A DNA stretch of 64,000 nucleotides from Nannocystis bainbridge (GTDB taxonomy: Bacteria; Myxococcota_A; Polyangia; Nannocystales; Nannocystaceae). Made by a program: the position numbers and the translations under genes. Location of the stretch: assembly GCF_028368995.1 (NCBI RefSeq), contig NZ_JAQNDL010000001.1, forward strand, positions 806,001 to 870,000, written 5' to 3'. The notes under the pieces are model-generated. The model was not told the origin of the DNA, made no database searches, and worked only from the letters and a program-made list of their open reading frames with translations. Below are positions 23,400 through 29,729 of the stretch, in pieces. Within the stretch, counting starts at the first letter, position 1. The number at the start of each line of letters is the position of its first letter.

Positions 23400-24548
23400 T
23401 CAGAACCGCAGCGCCCCGCCCACGAACTCCCACGCCGTCCGCCGCCCGCGACGGTGCTGCAGCGCGTCGACCACCAGCCCGCCCGCGGCCGTCGCCGCCA
23501 GGCCGAGGCCTGCGCCGATCAGGCCGAAGCCGGTCATGTAAAGCACCTCGCCGCGCTCGACCGCCTCGCCGACCCACGCCTCGGCCGCGTTGGCAGTGAC
23601 GAAGAAGGTCGTCCCGTAGGCCAGCGTCGCCACCCCCGCCCCGGCCACCGCGCCGCCGGCGATCGCCTCGGCCGTCCACAGCCGGCGCCGCACCCCCTCG
23701 TCGCGCGCCAGCCCCGTCAATCCTGCCACCAACACCCCCGCGCCGAGCCCCAGCGCCACCGCCCCACCGCCGCCCCGCTCGGTCCAGATCGCCAGCGGAC
23801 GCCGGCAGCCGGCCGCGCTCGCGCCTGTCCCGCAGGACATGTCCTGCAGGACATTGTCGGCACCGCGCAGGCTGATCGCCGTGACCGCCGCCCCGCTGAC
23901 GATCCCCGCCCCGCCGATCAGCGGCGTGGCGATCGCCCACGAGCGCCGGCGCCGACGCTCGTCCGGCGCGCCCTCGGTCGCCCGCGGCAGCCGCGTCATG
24001 TCGGCCGCCAGCGTCGTCGCCTGGCCCTTCGCGCTGGTCACCTCGAGCCGCGCCTCCGCGAAGCCCGGGCGGGCGATCGTCACCACCCAGCGGCCCGGAT
24101 CGAGCACCAGGGTCGCCGCGCCGCCCTCGAGCAATTCGTCCCAGCGCGCCCGCAGCGTCAGCGCCTCGCCGTCGCCGTCGCGACGGGCCGTCAGCGTCAG
24201 CGCCTCGTCGGGGGCCACCGTCGGGTCGACCGCAAGATGCAGCGTGCCCGACTCGCGGACCGCCGACGCCGCCACCAGCTCGGCCACGTTGCGCGCGGTC
24301 CGATCTCGAGCTGCCCGCAAGGCCAGGTAACGCCGCGCCGCCAGCCGCGCGTGCGCCATGCGCCCCGCCTGCAACCACGCCTGGCTCGCCAGCAGCAGCC
24401 CCTGCGGGTGCCCCCCCGCGCGGAAGCAGGCCTCGCCGCGCCGCGCCGCGCCCTCGACCTGCCCGCGCCCCAGCGCCTCGCCGGCCGCGCGCACGCAGTC
24501 GGGCGCCGGCACCAGGACCATCCACAACGACAGCCCGAGCGCGCTCAC
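23400..24548 (-). CDS. Envelope protein with PEGA-like domain and membrane helices
   Basis: 382 residues. After a signal-like start (VSALGLSLWMVLVPAPDC) there is a TPR-like helical stretch (residues 20-75), then a PEGA-like beta domain (GTLHLAVDPTVAPDEAL ... LVLDPGRWVVTIARPGF), then four to five hydrophobic segments (WAIATPLIGGAGIVSGAAVTA, GAVALGLGAGVLVAGLTG, TAEAIAGGAVAGAGVATLA). This TPR-PEGA-membrane order is frequent in myxobacterial envelope proteins of unknown role. The GTG at 24548 overlaps the stop of the upstream gene (GTGA). A palindrome array at 23820-23868 encodes ADNVLQDMSCGTG. Confidence 0.72.
   Translation of the reverse strand: MSALGLSLWMVLVPAPDCVRAAGEALGRGQVEGAARRGEACFRAGGHPQGLLLASQAWLQAGRMAHARLAARRYLALRAARDRTARNVAELVAASAVRESGTLHLAVDPTVAPDEALTLTARRDGDGEALTLRARWDELLEGGAATLVLDPGRWVVTIARPGFAEARLEVTSAKGQATTLAADMTRLPRATEGAPDERRRRRSWAIATPLIGGAGIVSGAAVTAISLRGADNVLQDMSCGTGASAAGCRRPLAIWTERGGGGAVALGLGAGVLVAGLTGLARDEGVRRRLWTAEAIAGGAVAGAGVATLAYGTTFFVTANAAEAWVGEAVERGEVLYMTGFGLIGAGLGLAATAAGGLVVDALQHRRGRRTAWEFVGGALRF
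23820..23868. repeat. Three-unit palindrome array inside a CDS
   Basis: Cores at 23824 (CCTG), 23838 (CATG) and 23852 (CATT), 14 nt apart, in frame in the PEGA-like gene. The right end GGACATTGTCGGCACCGCGC (23849-23868) recurs identically at 33004-33023. Confidence 0.8.
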
Positions 24549-25630
24549 TGGATCTCCAGCCGCAACGGCACCACCAGCTGCGCCTGCGGCCCCGGCAAGA
24601 ACCGCGACTTCCCCAGCTCGTCCGCCACGCAGGCCCGCGCCGCCGCCGGCACCGCCCCATCGCCCGCCCGCACGCTCGCCCGCACGACCTCGCCCCCGCT
24701 CGCCACCACCAGGCTGCCGGTCAGCGCGGTGCGCCGACCGACGCCGATCGTGACATGCCCCAAGAGACAGGCCAATATTCGCGGCTCGGCCATCAGCGCC
24801 CGCGCCTGCCCGGCGATCTTGCGCCGCCGCTCGGCCGCCTCGCCATCGGCCTGCGCCACCGGCACCCACAACGACCCCGCGCCGCTCGCGTCACCGGCCG
24901 CCGCTTGCGAGTCCGCCGGAGCATCCGCCGGACCCGCTTCTGCCGCACGCCACCCGCCGTCACCCGCCGCGGAAACGTCACCAGCCCCCGGAGCTCCGCC
25001 CTCGACGGCACTCGCAGCCTCACCCTCGACAGCTTCAGCGCCGGGCCCCGCAGCCCCCCGCGCCTCGACACCGACCGCCCCCGCAGCGCCGCGCTCCTCG
25101 CCACCGACCGCTCCGCGGCCCTCCGCATCGGGCCCCCGCTCCTCGCCGTCCCGCGGGCCCGCCTCCGCACCTGGCGTTTCGGACATGCGCGAAACGACAT
25201 AAACCATCGCACATGTCCCGACGACCATGGCCCCGAGGACAGCCATTCGAAGGCCCGGGGCGAACGATCGCCGCGCCTGCGAGCCGGCGCGCGCCACCGC
25301 GGCCGAGAACCCTGGCGTTCGGCCCTGCGTCGTCGACCCCGTCGTCCGTGGCGCCTCGCGGATCGTCGACATCCCCGCGTCGCTGTCGCCCGCCGCCGGC
25401 TCGCGCGGAGCTAGATCTCGCGGGGCCCGGAGCATCGCCGCCGCGACCGCCCCTGCATCCGCCTCGCCGTCGCCCGCGCCGACCCCACGCCTCGCCGGAG
25501 CTCTCGCACGCGCGCCCGCCTCGCCCGCCTCATGCGCCGCCGCGCCGTCGTCTTCGTCGGCGCCCGCAACGGGTCCGCGCGTCGTCTCACCGGTCGTCGC
25601 GCTGCTCGTGCTGTCTCGCCACTCGGGCAT
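24545..25630 (-). CDS. TonB-C/AgmX-like envelope protein with single membrane helix
   Basis: 361 residues. A disordered Ala/Gly/Glu-rich N-terminus (1-125) is followed by one membrane helix at 128-148 (MAVLGAMVVGTCAMVYVVSRM), a long low-complexity periplasmic stretch and a C-terminal domain GSLVVASGGEVVRASVRAGD...ARACVADELGKSRFLPGP. That end has the pattern of TonB-C/AgmX-type domains in myxobacterial motility and envelope proteins (a single Cys, then a [RK]FPxP-like motif). The ATG at 25630 has TATATT 7 nt upstream. Remarkably, residues 128-150, the whole membrane helix, are encoded by a five-unit palindrome array. Confidence 0.75.
   Translation of the reverse strand: MPEWRDSTSSATTGETTRGPVAGADEDDGAAAHEAGEAGARARAPARRGVGAGDGEADAGAVAAAMLRAPRDLAPREPAAGDSDAGMSTIREAPRTTGSTTQGRTPGFSAAVARAGSQARRSFAPGLRMAVLGAMVVGTCAMVYVVSRMSETPGAEAGPRDGEERGPDAEGRGAVGGEERGAAGAVGVEARGAAGPGAEAVEGEAASAVEGGAPGAGDVSAAGDGGWRAAEAGPADAPADSQAAAGDASGAGSLWVPVAQADGEAAERRRKIAGQARALMAEPRILACLLGHVTIGVGRRTALTGSLVVASGGEVVRASVRAGDGAVPAAARACVADELGKSRFLPGPQAQLVVPLRLEIQ
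24750..24775. repeat. Two-unit palindrome element inside a CDS
   Basis: CATG at 24754 and CAGG at 24768 (CATGCCC-CAAG-AGACAGG), read on the minus strand as ILACLLGHV in the TonB-C-like gene. Confidence 0.6.
25180..25248. repeat. Palindrome array encoding a membrane helix
   Basis: Cores at 25184, 25198, 25212, 25226 (CATG) and 25240 (CAGC), exactly 14 nt apart, coincide with codons 128-150 of the TonB-C-like gene, its only transmembrane segment. Confidence 0.88.
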
Positions 25631-25637
25631 CGTGCCG

Positions 25638-25643
25638 AATATA
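25638..25643 (-). promoter_or_regulatory. Putative -10 hexamer TATATT
   Basis: TATATT on the minus strand ends 7 nt before the ATG at 25630; one of the most AT-rich hexamers in this GC-rich stretch. Confidence 0.6.
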
Positions 25644-25711
25644 CACGCCCGGCGAGCGGGGCGCGCGCAGGCGCGCATCGCGGCATTTGCTGCTACCCTC
25701 CGCGCCGCGAA

Positions 25712-27238
25712 ATGCCCGTCGAGCTCCACTTCGATCACGGCACGCTCATCATCCTCGGGGTCCCCGACGGTGACGCGCGGTTGGCTGCGCTCGTGAGCCT
25801 CGACAAGCGCACTGGCACGCATCGGGCACCTGCCCACCGATACCGCGCCATCGTCTCGCATCTCCACAACGCCCACATTCCTTACGTCGACAAAGCTCGC
25901 ATCTACGATCGCCTCGACCTCGCGCTGTCGGGCCCGCTCGATCCCTTCCCGCACCAGCGCGACGCTCTCGCTGCGTGGCGGGCCGCCGGGGGCGTCGGCG
26001 TCGTCGAGCTGCCGACCGGCGCCGGCAAGACCATCCTCGCCGTGCTCGCCATCGTCCACACCGGTCGGCCCGCGCTGATCGTCGTGCCCACCATCGACCT
26101 GATGTTGCAGTGGCAACAGGTCCTGGGCCACTGGCTGCAGCGCCCCATCGGTCTGCTCGGCGGCGGCAACAGCGACGCCCGCGAGATCACCGTCACCACC
26201 TACGACTCGGCCGCTGCCCAGACCGAGTTTCACGGCAACCGCCACGGTCTCCTCGTGTGCGACGAGTGCCACCACCTGCCCGCGCCCGCCTACCGCTTCA
26301 TCGCCCAGGGTTGCCTCGCCCCGTTCCGGCTCGGCCTCACCGCCACCTTCGAGCGCCCCGACGGCCTCCACAGCGTCGCCGCCGACCTCCTCGGCCCCGT
26401 CTGTTATCGGGCCAACATCGACGAGCTCGAGGGCGACTACCTCGCCCCCTACGAGGTCAAGTCACTCGCGGTCGCCCTGAGCGAAGAAGAGCAGGCCCGC
26501 TATGACGAGGCGCGCGCCCTCTACATCGATTTCCTGCGCGGCAGCGGCGTCAGCCTCGATCGCCCTGGCGGCTGGGCCCAGTTCATCGCTGTCTGCCACC
26601 GCAGCGAGGACGGACGCCAGGCGTTCGCCGCCTACCGCGAGCAGAAGCGGATCGCCTTCACCGCCGAGGCCAAGATCGAGGCCATGTGGCGCCTGCTCCT
26701 GCGTCACCGCCGCGACCGGATCCTCGTGTTCACCGAGGACAACGACACCGTCCACCGCCTGTCGCGCCTGTTCCTCCTGCCCGTCATCACCCACCAGACC
26801 CCGCCGAAGGAGCGCGTCTCGCTGCTGGCCCAGTTCGCCTCCGGCGCCCTGCCGGTGCTGCTCACCTCCAAGGTCCTCAACGAAGGCGTCGACGTCCCCG
26901 ACGCCAACGTCGGCATCATCCTCTCCGGCAGCGGCTCGGTCCGCGAGCACGTGCAGCGCCTCGGGCGAATCTTGCGCAAGAAAGAGGGCAAGCGCGCCAC
27001 CCTCTACGAGCTCTGCACCGCCGTCGCCGCCGAGCACGGCGTCAGCGAGCGCCGCCGCCAGCACCGCGCCTACCAGAAGGAGCCGCAGCCCCGCCGCGGC
27101 CCCGCCGTCCTGCGCCCCGGCCCGCTCGACCAGATCCCCGGCGACATGGCCGATGCACCAGGTCCTTCAGAACATGTCTCCGAAGACATGTCCGAAGCGC
27201 CACCCCGTCCCCGCTCGACCGCCGAGGGCGAATGCTGA
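25712..27238 (+). CDS. XPB/Rad25-type superfamily 2 DNA helicase
   Basis: 508 residues. Walker A is ELPTGAGKT (Lys106), Walker B DECHH at 184-188 (DExH class), motif III LTATFERPDG, and motifs V-VI LLTSKVLNEGVDVPDA and QRLGRILRKKEGK. A short N-terminal damage-recognition-like domain precedes the motor. XPB in archaea and many bacteria works with the nuclease Bax1 in nucleotide-excision-type repair, and here the Bax1 homologue lies directly downstream. The tail contains a palindrome array (read as GDMADAPGPSEHVSEDMSEA) and ends EGEC, a motif repeated at the end of three following micro-ORFs. Confidence 0.93.
   Translation: MPVELHFDHGTLIILGVPDGDARLAALVSLDKRTGTHRAPAHRYRAIVSHLHNAHIPYVDKARIYDRLDLALSGPLDPFPHQRDALAAWRAAGGVGVVELPTGAGKTILAVLAIVHTGRPALIVVPTIDLMLQWQQVLGHWLQRPIGLLGGGNSDAREITVTTYDSAAAQTEFHGNRHGLLVCDECHHLPAPAYRFIAQGCLAPFRLGLTATFERPDGLHSVAADLLGPVCYRANIDELEGDYLAPYEVKSLAVALSEEEQARYDEARALYIDFLRGSGVSLDRPGGWAQFIAVCHRSEDGRQAFAAYREQKRIAFTAEAKIEAMWRLLLRHRRDRILVFTEDNDTVHRLSRLFLLPVITHQTPPKERVSLLAQFASGALPVLLTSKVLNEGVDVPDANVGIILSGSGSVREHVQRLGRILRKKEGKRATLYELCTAVAAEHGVSERRRQHRAYQKEPQPRRGPAVLRPGPLDQIPGDMADAPGPSEHVSEDMSEAPPRPRSTAEGEC
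27140..27194. repeat. Palindrome array in the XPB C-terminal tail
   Basis: Cores at 27144 (CATG), 27158/27159 (CCAG/CAGG), 27173 (CATG) and 27187 (CATG); one step is 15 nt, the others 14. It is in frame and encodes a tail beyond the helicase core. Confidence 0.75.
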
Positions 27239-27318
27239 CCTCCGCTCCGCCGCCCTCGCTCGCGCGAGGCCACCTCACCGCCGGTTCGCCTCGCCAGACC
27301 CGGGAGGGCGAATGCTGA
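27232..27318 (+). CDS. Coupled micro-ORF 1 (28 residues)
   Basis: Begins MLTSAPPPSLARG and ends EGEC; its ATG overlaps the XPB stop and its own stop overlaps the next ATG (ATGCTGA). Whether the peptide matters or only ribosome passage matters cannot be told. Confidence 0.45.
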   Translation: MLTSAPPPSLARGHLTAGSPRQTREGEC

Positions 27319-27398
27319 CCTCCGCTCCGCCGCCCTCGCTCGCGCGAGACCACCTCACCGCCGGTTCGCCTCGCCAGACCCCGGAGGGCGAATGCTGA
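27312..27398 (+). CDS. Coupled micro-ORF 2 (28 residues)
   Basis: Second copy, nearly identical (MLTSAPPPSLARD ... PEGEC), again linked by ATGCTGA overlaps on both sides and preceded by GGGAGGGCGA. Confidence 0.45.
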   Translation: MLTSAPPPSLARDHLTAGSPRQTPEGEC

Positions 27399-27478
27399 CC
27401 TCCGCTCCGCCGCCCTCGCTCGCGCGAGACCCCCTCGCCGCCGGTTCGCCTCGCCAGACCCCGGAGGCCGAATGCTGA
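27392..27478 (+). CDS. Coupled micro-ORF 3 (28 residues)
   Basis: Third copy (MLTSAPPPSLARD ... PEAEC); its stop overlaps the start codon of the Bax1 gene at 27472. Substitutions are few, so the duplication appears recent or selected. Confidence 0.45.
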   Translation: MLTSAPPPSLARDPLAAGSPRQTPEAEC

Positions 27479-28677
27479 CCCGCGACCTCCTCGTGTTCCG
27501 CCGGGTCAAGGGCGAGCGCCTGCGCCCCACCTTCGTCGACCCTGACGACGACGATCACCTGGCCACCGCCGGCGCCCTGATCGAGCTCCTCAGCCACGGC
27601 GCCGGCGAGCCGCGCGGCGCCGTCGACGAGGCCGCCGACGCCATCTGCGGCGAGGCGCGCAAGGTCAAGGTCGCGCGCGGCCTCTACAAGCTGCTCACCG
27701 ACCGCTGCGAGTGGGACGACCCCGGCGACACCGCCATGAGCCTGCGCGCCGTCGCCTTCGCCCGCAGCGCCGAGGTCCTGCGCGACCTGTCCGAAGCGTC
27801 CTCGCTGTCCGACTACCTGGCCGCCATCGCCGCCGGCCTGCCGCGCCCGCTCGCCGACGTGCGGGCCCACCTCTACGACGACCTCGCCGAGCACCGGCGC
27901 CTGCTGTCCGCCAAGCTGCCGACCCCGGCCGCGCTGCTGGCCCGCTACAACCTCGCGCTGGCCCAGGGCCTCGTGCTCTACGCCGGCAGCCTCGACGTCC
28001 GGACCACCAGCCCCGGCCCGCTCGAGCTGCGCAAGCTGCTGCGCTGGCTCCGCTTCTCACGCCTGGTCGCCGACGTGCGCCGCGACGGCGACGGCTGGCA
28101 CCTGCGGATCGAAGGCCCGGCCGCGCAGCTCGACATGCAGAAGAAGTACGGCCTGCAGCTCGCTACCTTCCTCGGCGCCGTCCCGGTGCTCGGCAAGTTC
28201 ACCGTCGAGGCCGACATCGACCTGCCGCGCCAGTCTCGCGGCCGGCTCTACCTCGATCACAAAGACCCGCTCCGGGCGCTCGACGACGGCCCGCTCGGCC
28301 ACATCCCGCCGGAGATCGAGCTCGGCATGGCGAGCCTCGGCGACGCCCGCTGGACCCTCGAGCCGATGCCCGAGCTGCGCCACGTCGGCGCCGCCGGCAT
28401 GTGCGTGCCCGACTTCGGCCTGCGCGACGCCGCCACCGGCAAGTGCGTCGCCGTCGAGCTGTTCCACCGCTGGCACCGCCACGCCCTCCTGCGCCGCCTC
28501 GAGGAGCTCGCCGCCCGCCCCGACCCGCTCTTCCTCGTCGGCGTCGACCTCACCCTCGCCAAGGACGAGGCCCTCGCCGCCCGCCTCGCCGCCGCCCCCC
28601 AGGTCTTCACATTTAATAAGTTTCCGACCTGGAAGCGCCTGCAGCCGCTGCTAGAGCCGCTCGGCAGCCTGCTCTGA
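27472..28677 (+). CDS. Bax1-type nuclease (DUF790), XPB partner
   Basis: 401 residues. The beginning MLTRDLLVFRRVKGERLRP and the C-terminal nuclease-like part (CVPDFGLRDAATGKCVAVELFHRW, with the Asp...Glu pattern of a PD-(D/E)XK-type fold, then FNKFPTWKRL) identify DUF790/Bax1. Bax1 pairs with XPB helicase and cuts DNA at the edge of an opened bubble in the archaeal system. The ATG at 27472 overlaps the stop of the third micro-ORF and is preceded by GGAGGCCGA. A palindrome array starts 4 nt after the stop. Confidence 0.9.
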   Translation: MLTRDLLVFRRVKGERLRPTFVDPDDDDHLATAGALIELLSHGAGEPRGAVDEAADAICGEARKVKVARGLYKLLTDRCEWDDPGDTAMSLRAVAFARSAEVLRDLSEASSLSDYLAAIAAGLPRPLADVRAHLYDDLAEHRRLLSAKLPTPAALLARYNLALAQGLVLYAGSLDVRTTSPGPLELRKLLRWLRFSRLVADVRRDGDGWHLRIEGPAAQLDMQKKYGLQLATFLGAVPVLGKFTVEADIDLPRQSRGRLYLDHKDPLRALDDGPLGHIPPEIELGMASLGDARWTLEPMPELRHVGAAGMCVPDFGLRDAATGKCVAVELFHRWHRHALLRRLEELAARPDPLFLVGVDLTLAKDEALAARLAAAPQVFTFNKFPTWKRLQPLLEPLGSLL

Positions 28678-28775
28678 ACGCCATGCCCCTCGGGACATGT
28701 TCTAAACGACATGCACATTCGCCCATGTCGTTTAGAACATGTTCAATAGGACATGTTCAATAGGACATGTTCAAG
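28678..28775. repeat. 14-bp CATG-palindrome array, seven units, with long inverted repeat
   Basis: CATG cores at 28682, 28696, 28710, 28724, 28738, 28752 and 28766, all 14 nt apart. Within it, 28695-28713 and 28724-28742 are perfect 19-bp inverted repeats separated by 10 nt. The last two units are identical (AATAGGACATGTTC). Confidence 0.95.
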
Positions 28776-29067
28776 GATCGCCGAGCTCCTCGCGGTCCGC
28801 GCCGCGCTCAGGCACGCGAGCCCGTCGTCGTCGCTCGATGGTCCGCATGACGCCGCGAGCAGTCGCCAGTCCCCGAGCTCGTCGTCGTCGCTCGATGGGT
28901 CCGCATGACGCCGCGACCCATCACCAGGCCCCCGAGCTCGTCGTCGTCGCTCCATAGTCCGCAGGACGCCGCGAGCCGTCACCAGACCCCGGATTCGTCG
29001 GTCCTGGCGCACATGCCCGATCGGCCATCTCGCCCCGGACCGCGCTAGCGCGCTCACCCTGGCGCGC
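28776..29067. repeat. Noncoding tract with 57-59-bp tandem repeat
   Basis: The segment GTCGTCGTCGCTCGATG recurs at 28824 and 28881, with a variant at 28940 (GCTCCATAG), each followed by TCCGCATGACGCCGCGA or a close form. This is a degenerate tandem repeat of about 57-59 bp, three copies. A two-unit palindrome element (CATG 29012, CATC 29026) follows. No ORF is credible here. Confidence 0.8.
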
Positions 29068-29538
29068 TCACGCTTGCGGGTCGAGGTTGTCGCGCACCAT
29101 CTCGGTCGTGCGCGCGATCGCCTCGATCTCCTGCGGCGAGAACCCGGCGAACGCGCGGTCGAGCAGCGCGTTCGACACCTCGAGCAGCTTCGGCAGCGCC
29201 GCGTAGGCGCGGCGGGTCGGTCGCACCAGGATCGCACGGCTGTCGGTCGGGTCGGACGTGCGCTCGACCCAGCCCACGCCTTCGAGCGCGCGCACGAAGC
29301 GGCCGACCGTCACCTCCGACAGGCCCATCAGGTTCGCTAGCTGGCGGGCCGTCTGCGGCGCGCGCTCTTGAAACAGGTGGATGAGCACGCCGAGCTGCGC
29401 TGGCGTCACGTCCTGGAGCCCCGACTCGACCAGCAGGTCCGCCACCTTGCGCTCGAGCTCGCGGTGGATCCGCGACAGGTTGAGGTACGCCTCGCTTTGC
29501 AGCCGCCGCAGGCGCAGCTCGGACCCGGTCGTCGCCAT
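29068..29538 (-). CDS. MarR-family transcriptional regulator
   Basis: 156 residues with the MarR winged helix: helix-turn-helix TARQLANLMGLSEVTVGRFV at about 75-94 and the wing with the typical DPTDSRAILVRPT motif (DxRxxxxxLT-like), flanked by dimerisation helices. MarR dimers bind short inverted repeats and release them on binding small aromatic ligands. The gene is divergent from the DUF4215 protein gene at 29730, and the 191-nt gap contains a TGACA/TGTCA inverted repeat, so it may repress both itself and its neighbour. Confidence 0.92.
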   Translation of the reverse strand: MATTGSELRLRRLQSEAYLNLSRIHRELERKVADLLVESGLQDVTPAQLGVLIHLFQERAPQTARQLANLMGLSEVTVGRFVRALEGVGWVERTSDPTDSRAILVRPTRRAYAALPKLLEVSNALLDRAFAGFSPQEIEAIARTTEMVRDNLDPQA

Positions 29539-29610
29539 CGACCGCGCTTTCTACCAGAGCCGCGGCGCCGCAGGCTGCGCGTCCGATCGTCACCGCCGGC
29601 GCGCGCGAGC

Positions 29611-29623
29611 TGACAAAATGTCA
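29611..29623. promoter_or_regulatory. Candidate MarR operator
   Basis: TGACAAAATGTCA, a perfect 5-3-5 inverted repeat and an AT-rich island, lies 73 nt upstream of the MarR start and 107 nt before the ATG at 29730. Its size suits a winged-helix dimer. Confidence 0.5.
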
Positions 29624-29639
29624 CGCTTACGCACCGGTC

Positions 29640-29693
29640 CACGTGTGGCAAGCCGCGCCACGTCAAACTCCCGCGAGGTCTTCACGTGTGGCA
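29640..29693 (+). promoter_or_regulatory. Direct repeats CACGTGTGGCA
   Basis: CACGTGTGGCA occurs at 29640-29650 and 29683-29693 (43 nt apart, about four helical turns), upstream of the DUF4215 gene. The spacing on one DNA face suggests binding sites for an activator; the protein is unknown. Confidence 0.4.
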
Positions 29694-29729
29694 TCCTGGT
29701 TGCACAGCCGTCGAGCGCTGCCACCGCCT

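Larger units (their letters stand above)
27231..27480 (+). repeat. 80-bp tandem repeat, three copies plus start of a fourth
   Basis: AATGCTGACC recurs at 27231, 27311, 27391 and 27471, exactly 80 bp apart. The three full copies differ at only a few positions. Each begins with the XPB-stop/ATG junction ATGCTGA and ends with GGAGGGCGA-type ribosome-binding sequence, so the repeat duplicates the translation-coupling junction between XPB and Bax1. Confidence 0.95.

Noticed and set aside
23242..24660. A second long frame over the PEGA-like gene
   Set aside because: It is a shifted-frame shadow dominated by Arg/Gly; the other frame has the signal peptide, PEGA-like domain and GTGA coupling.
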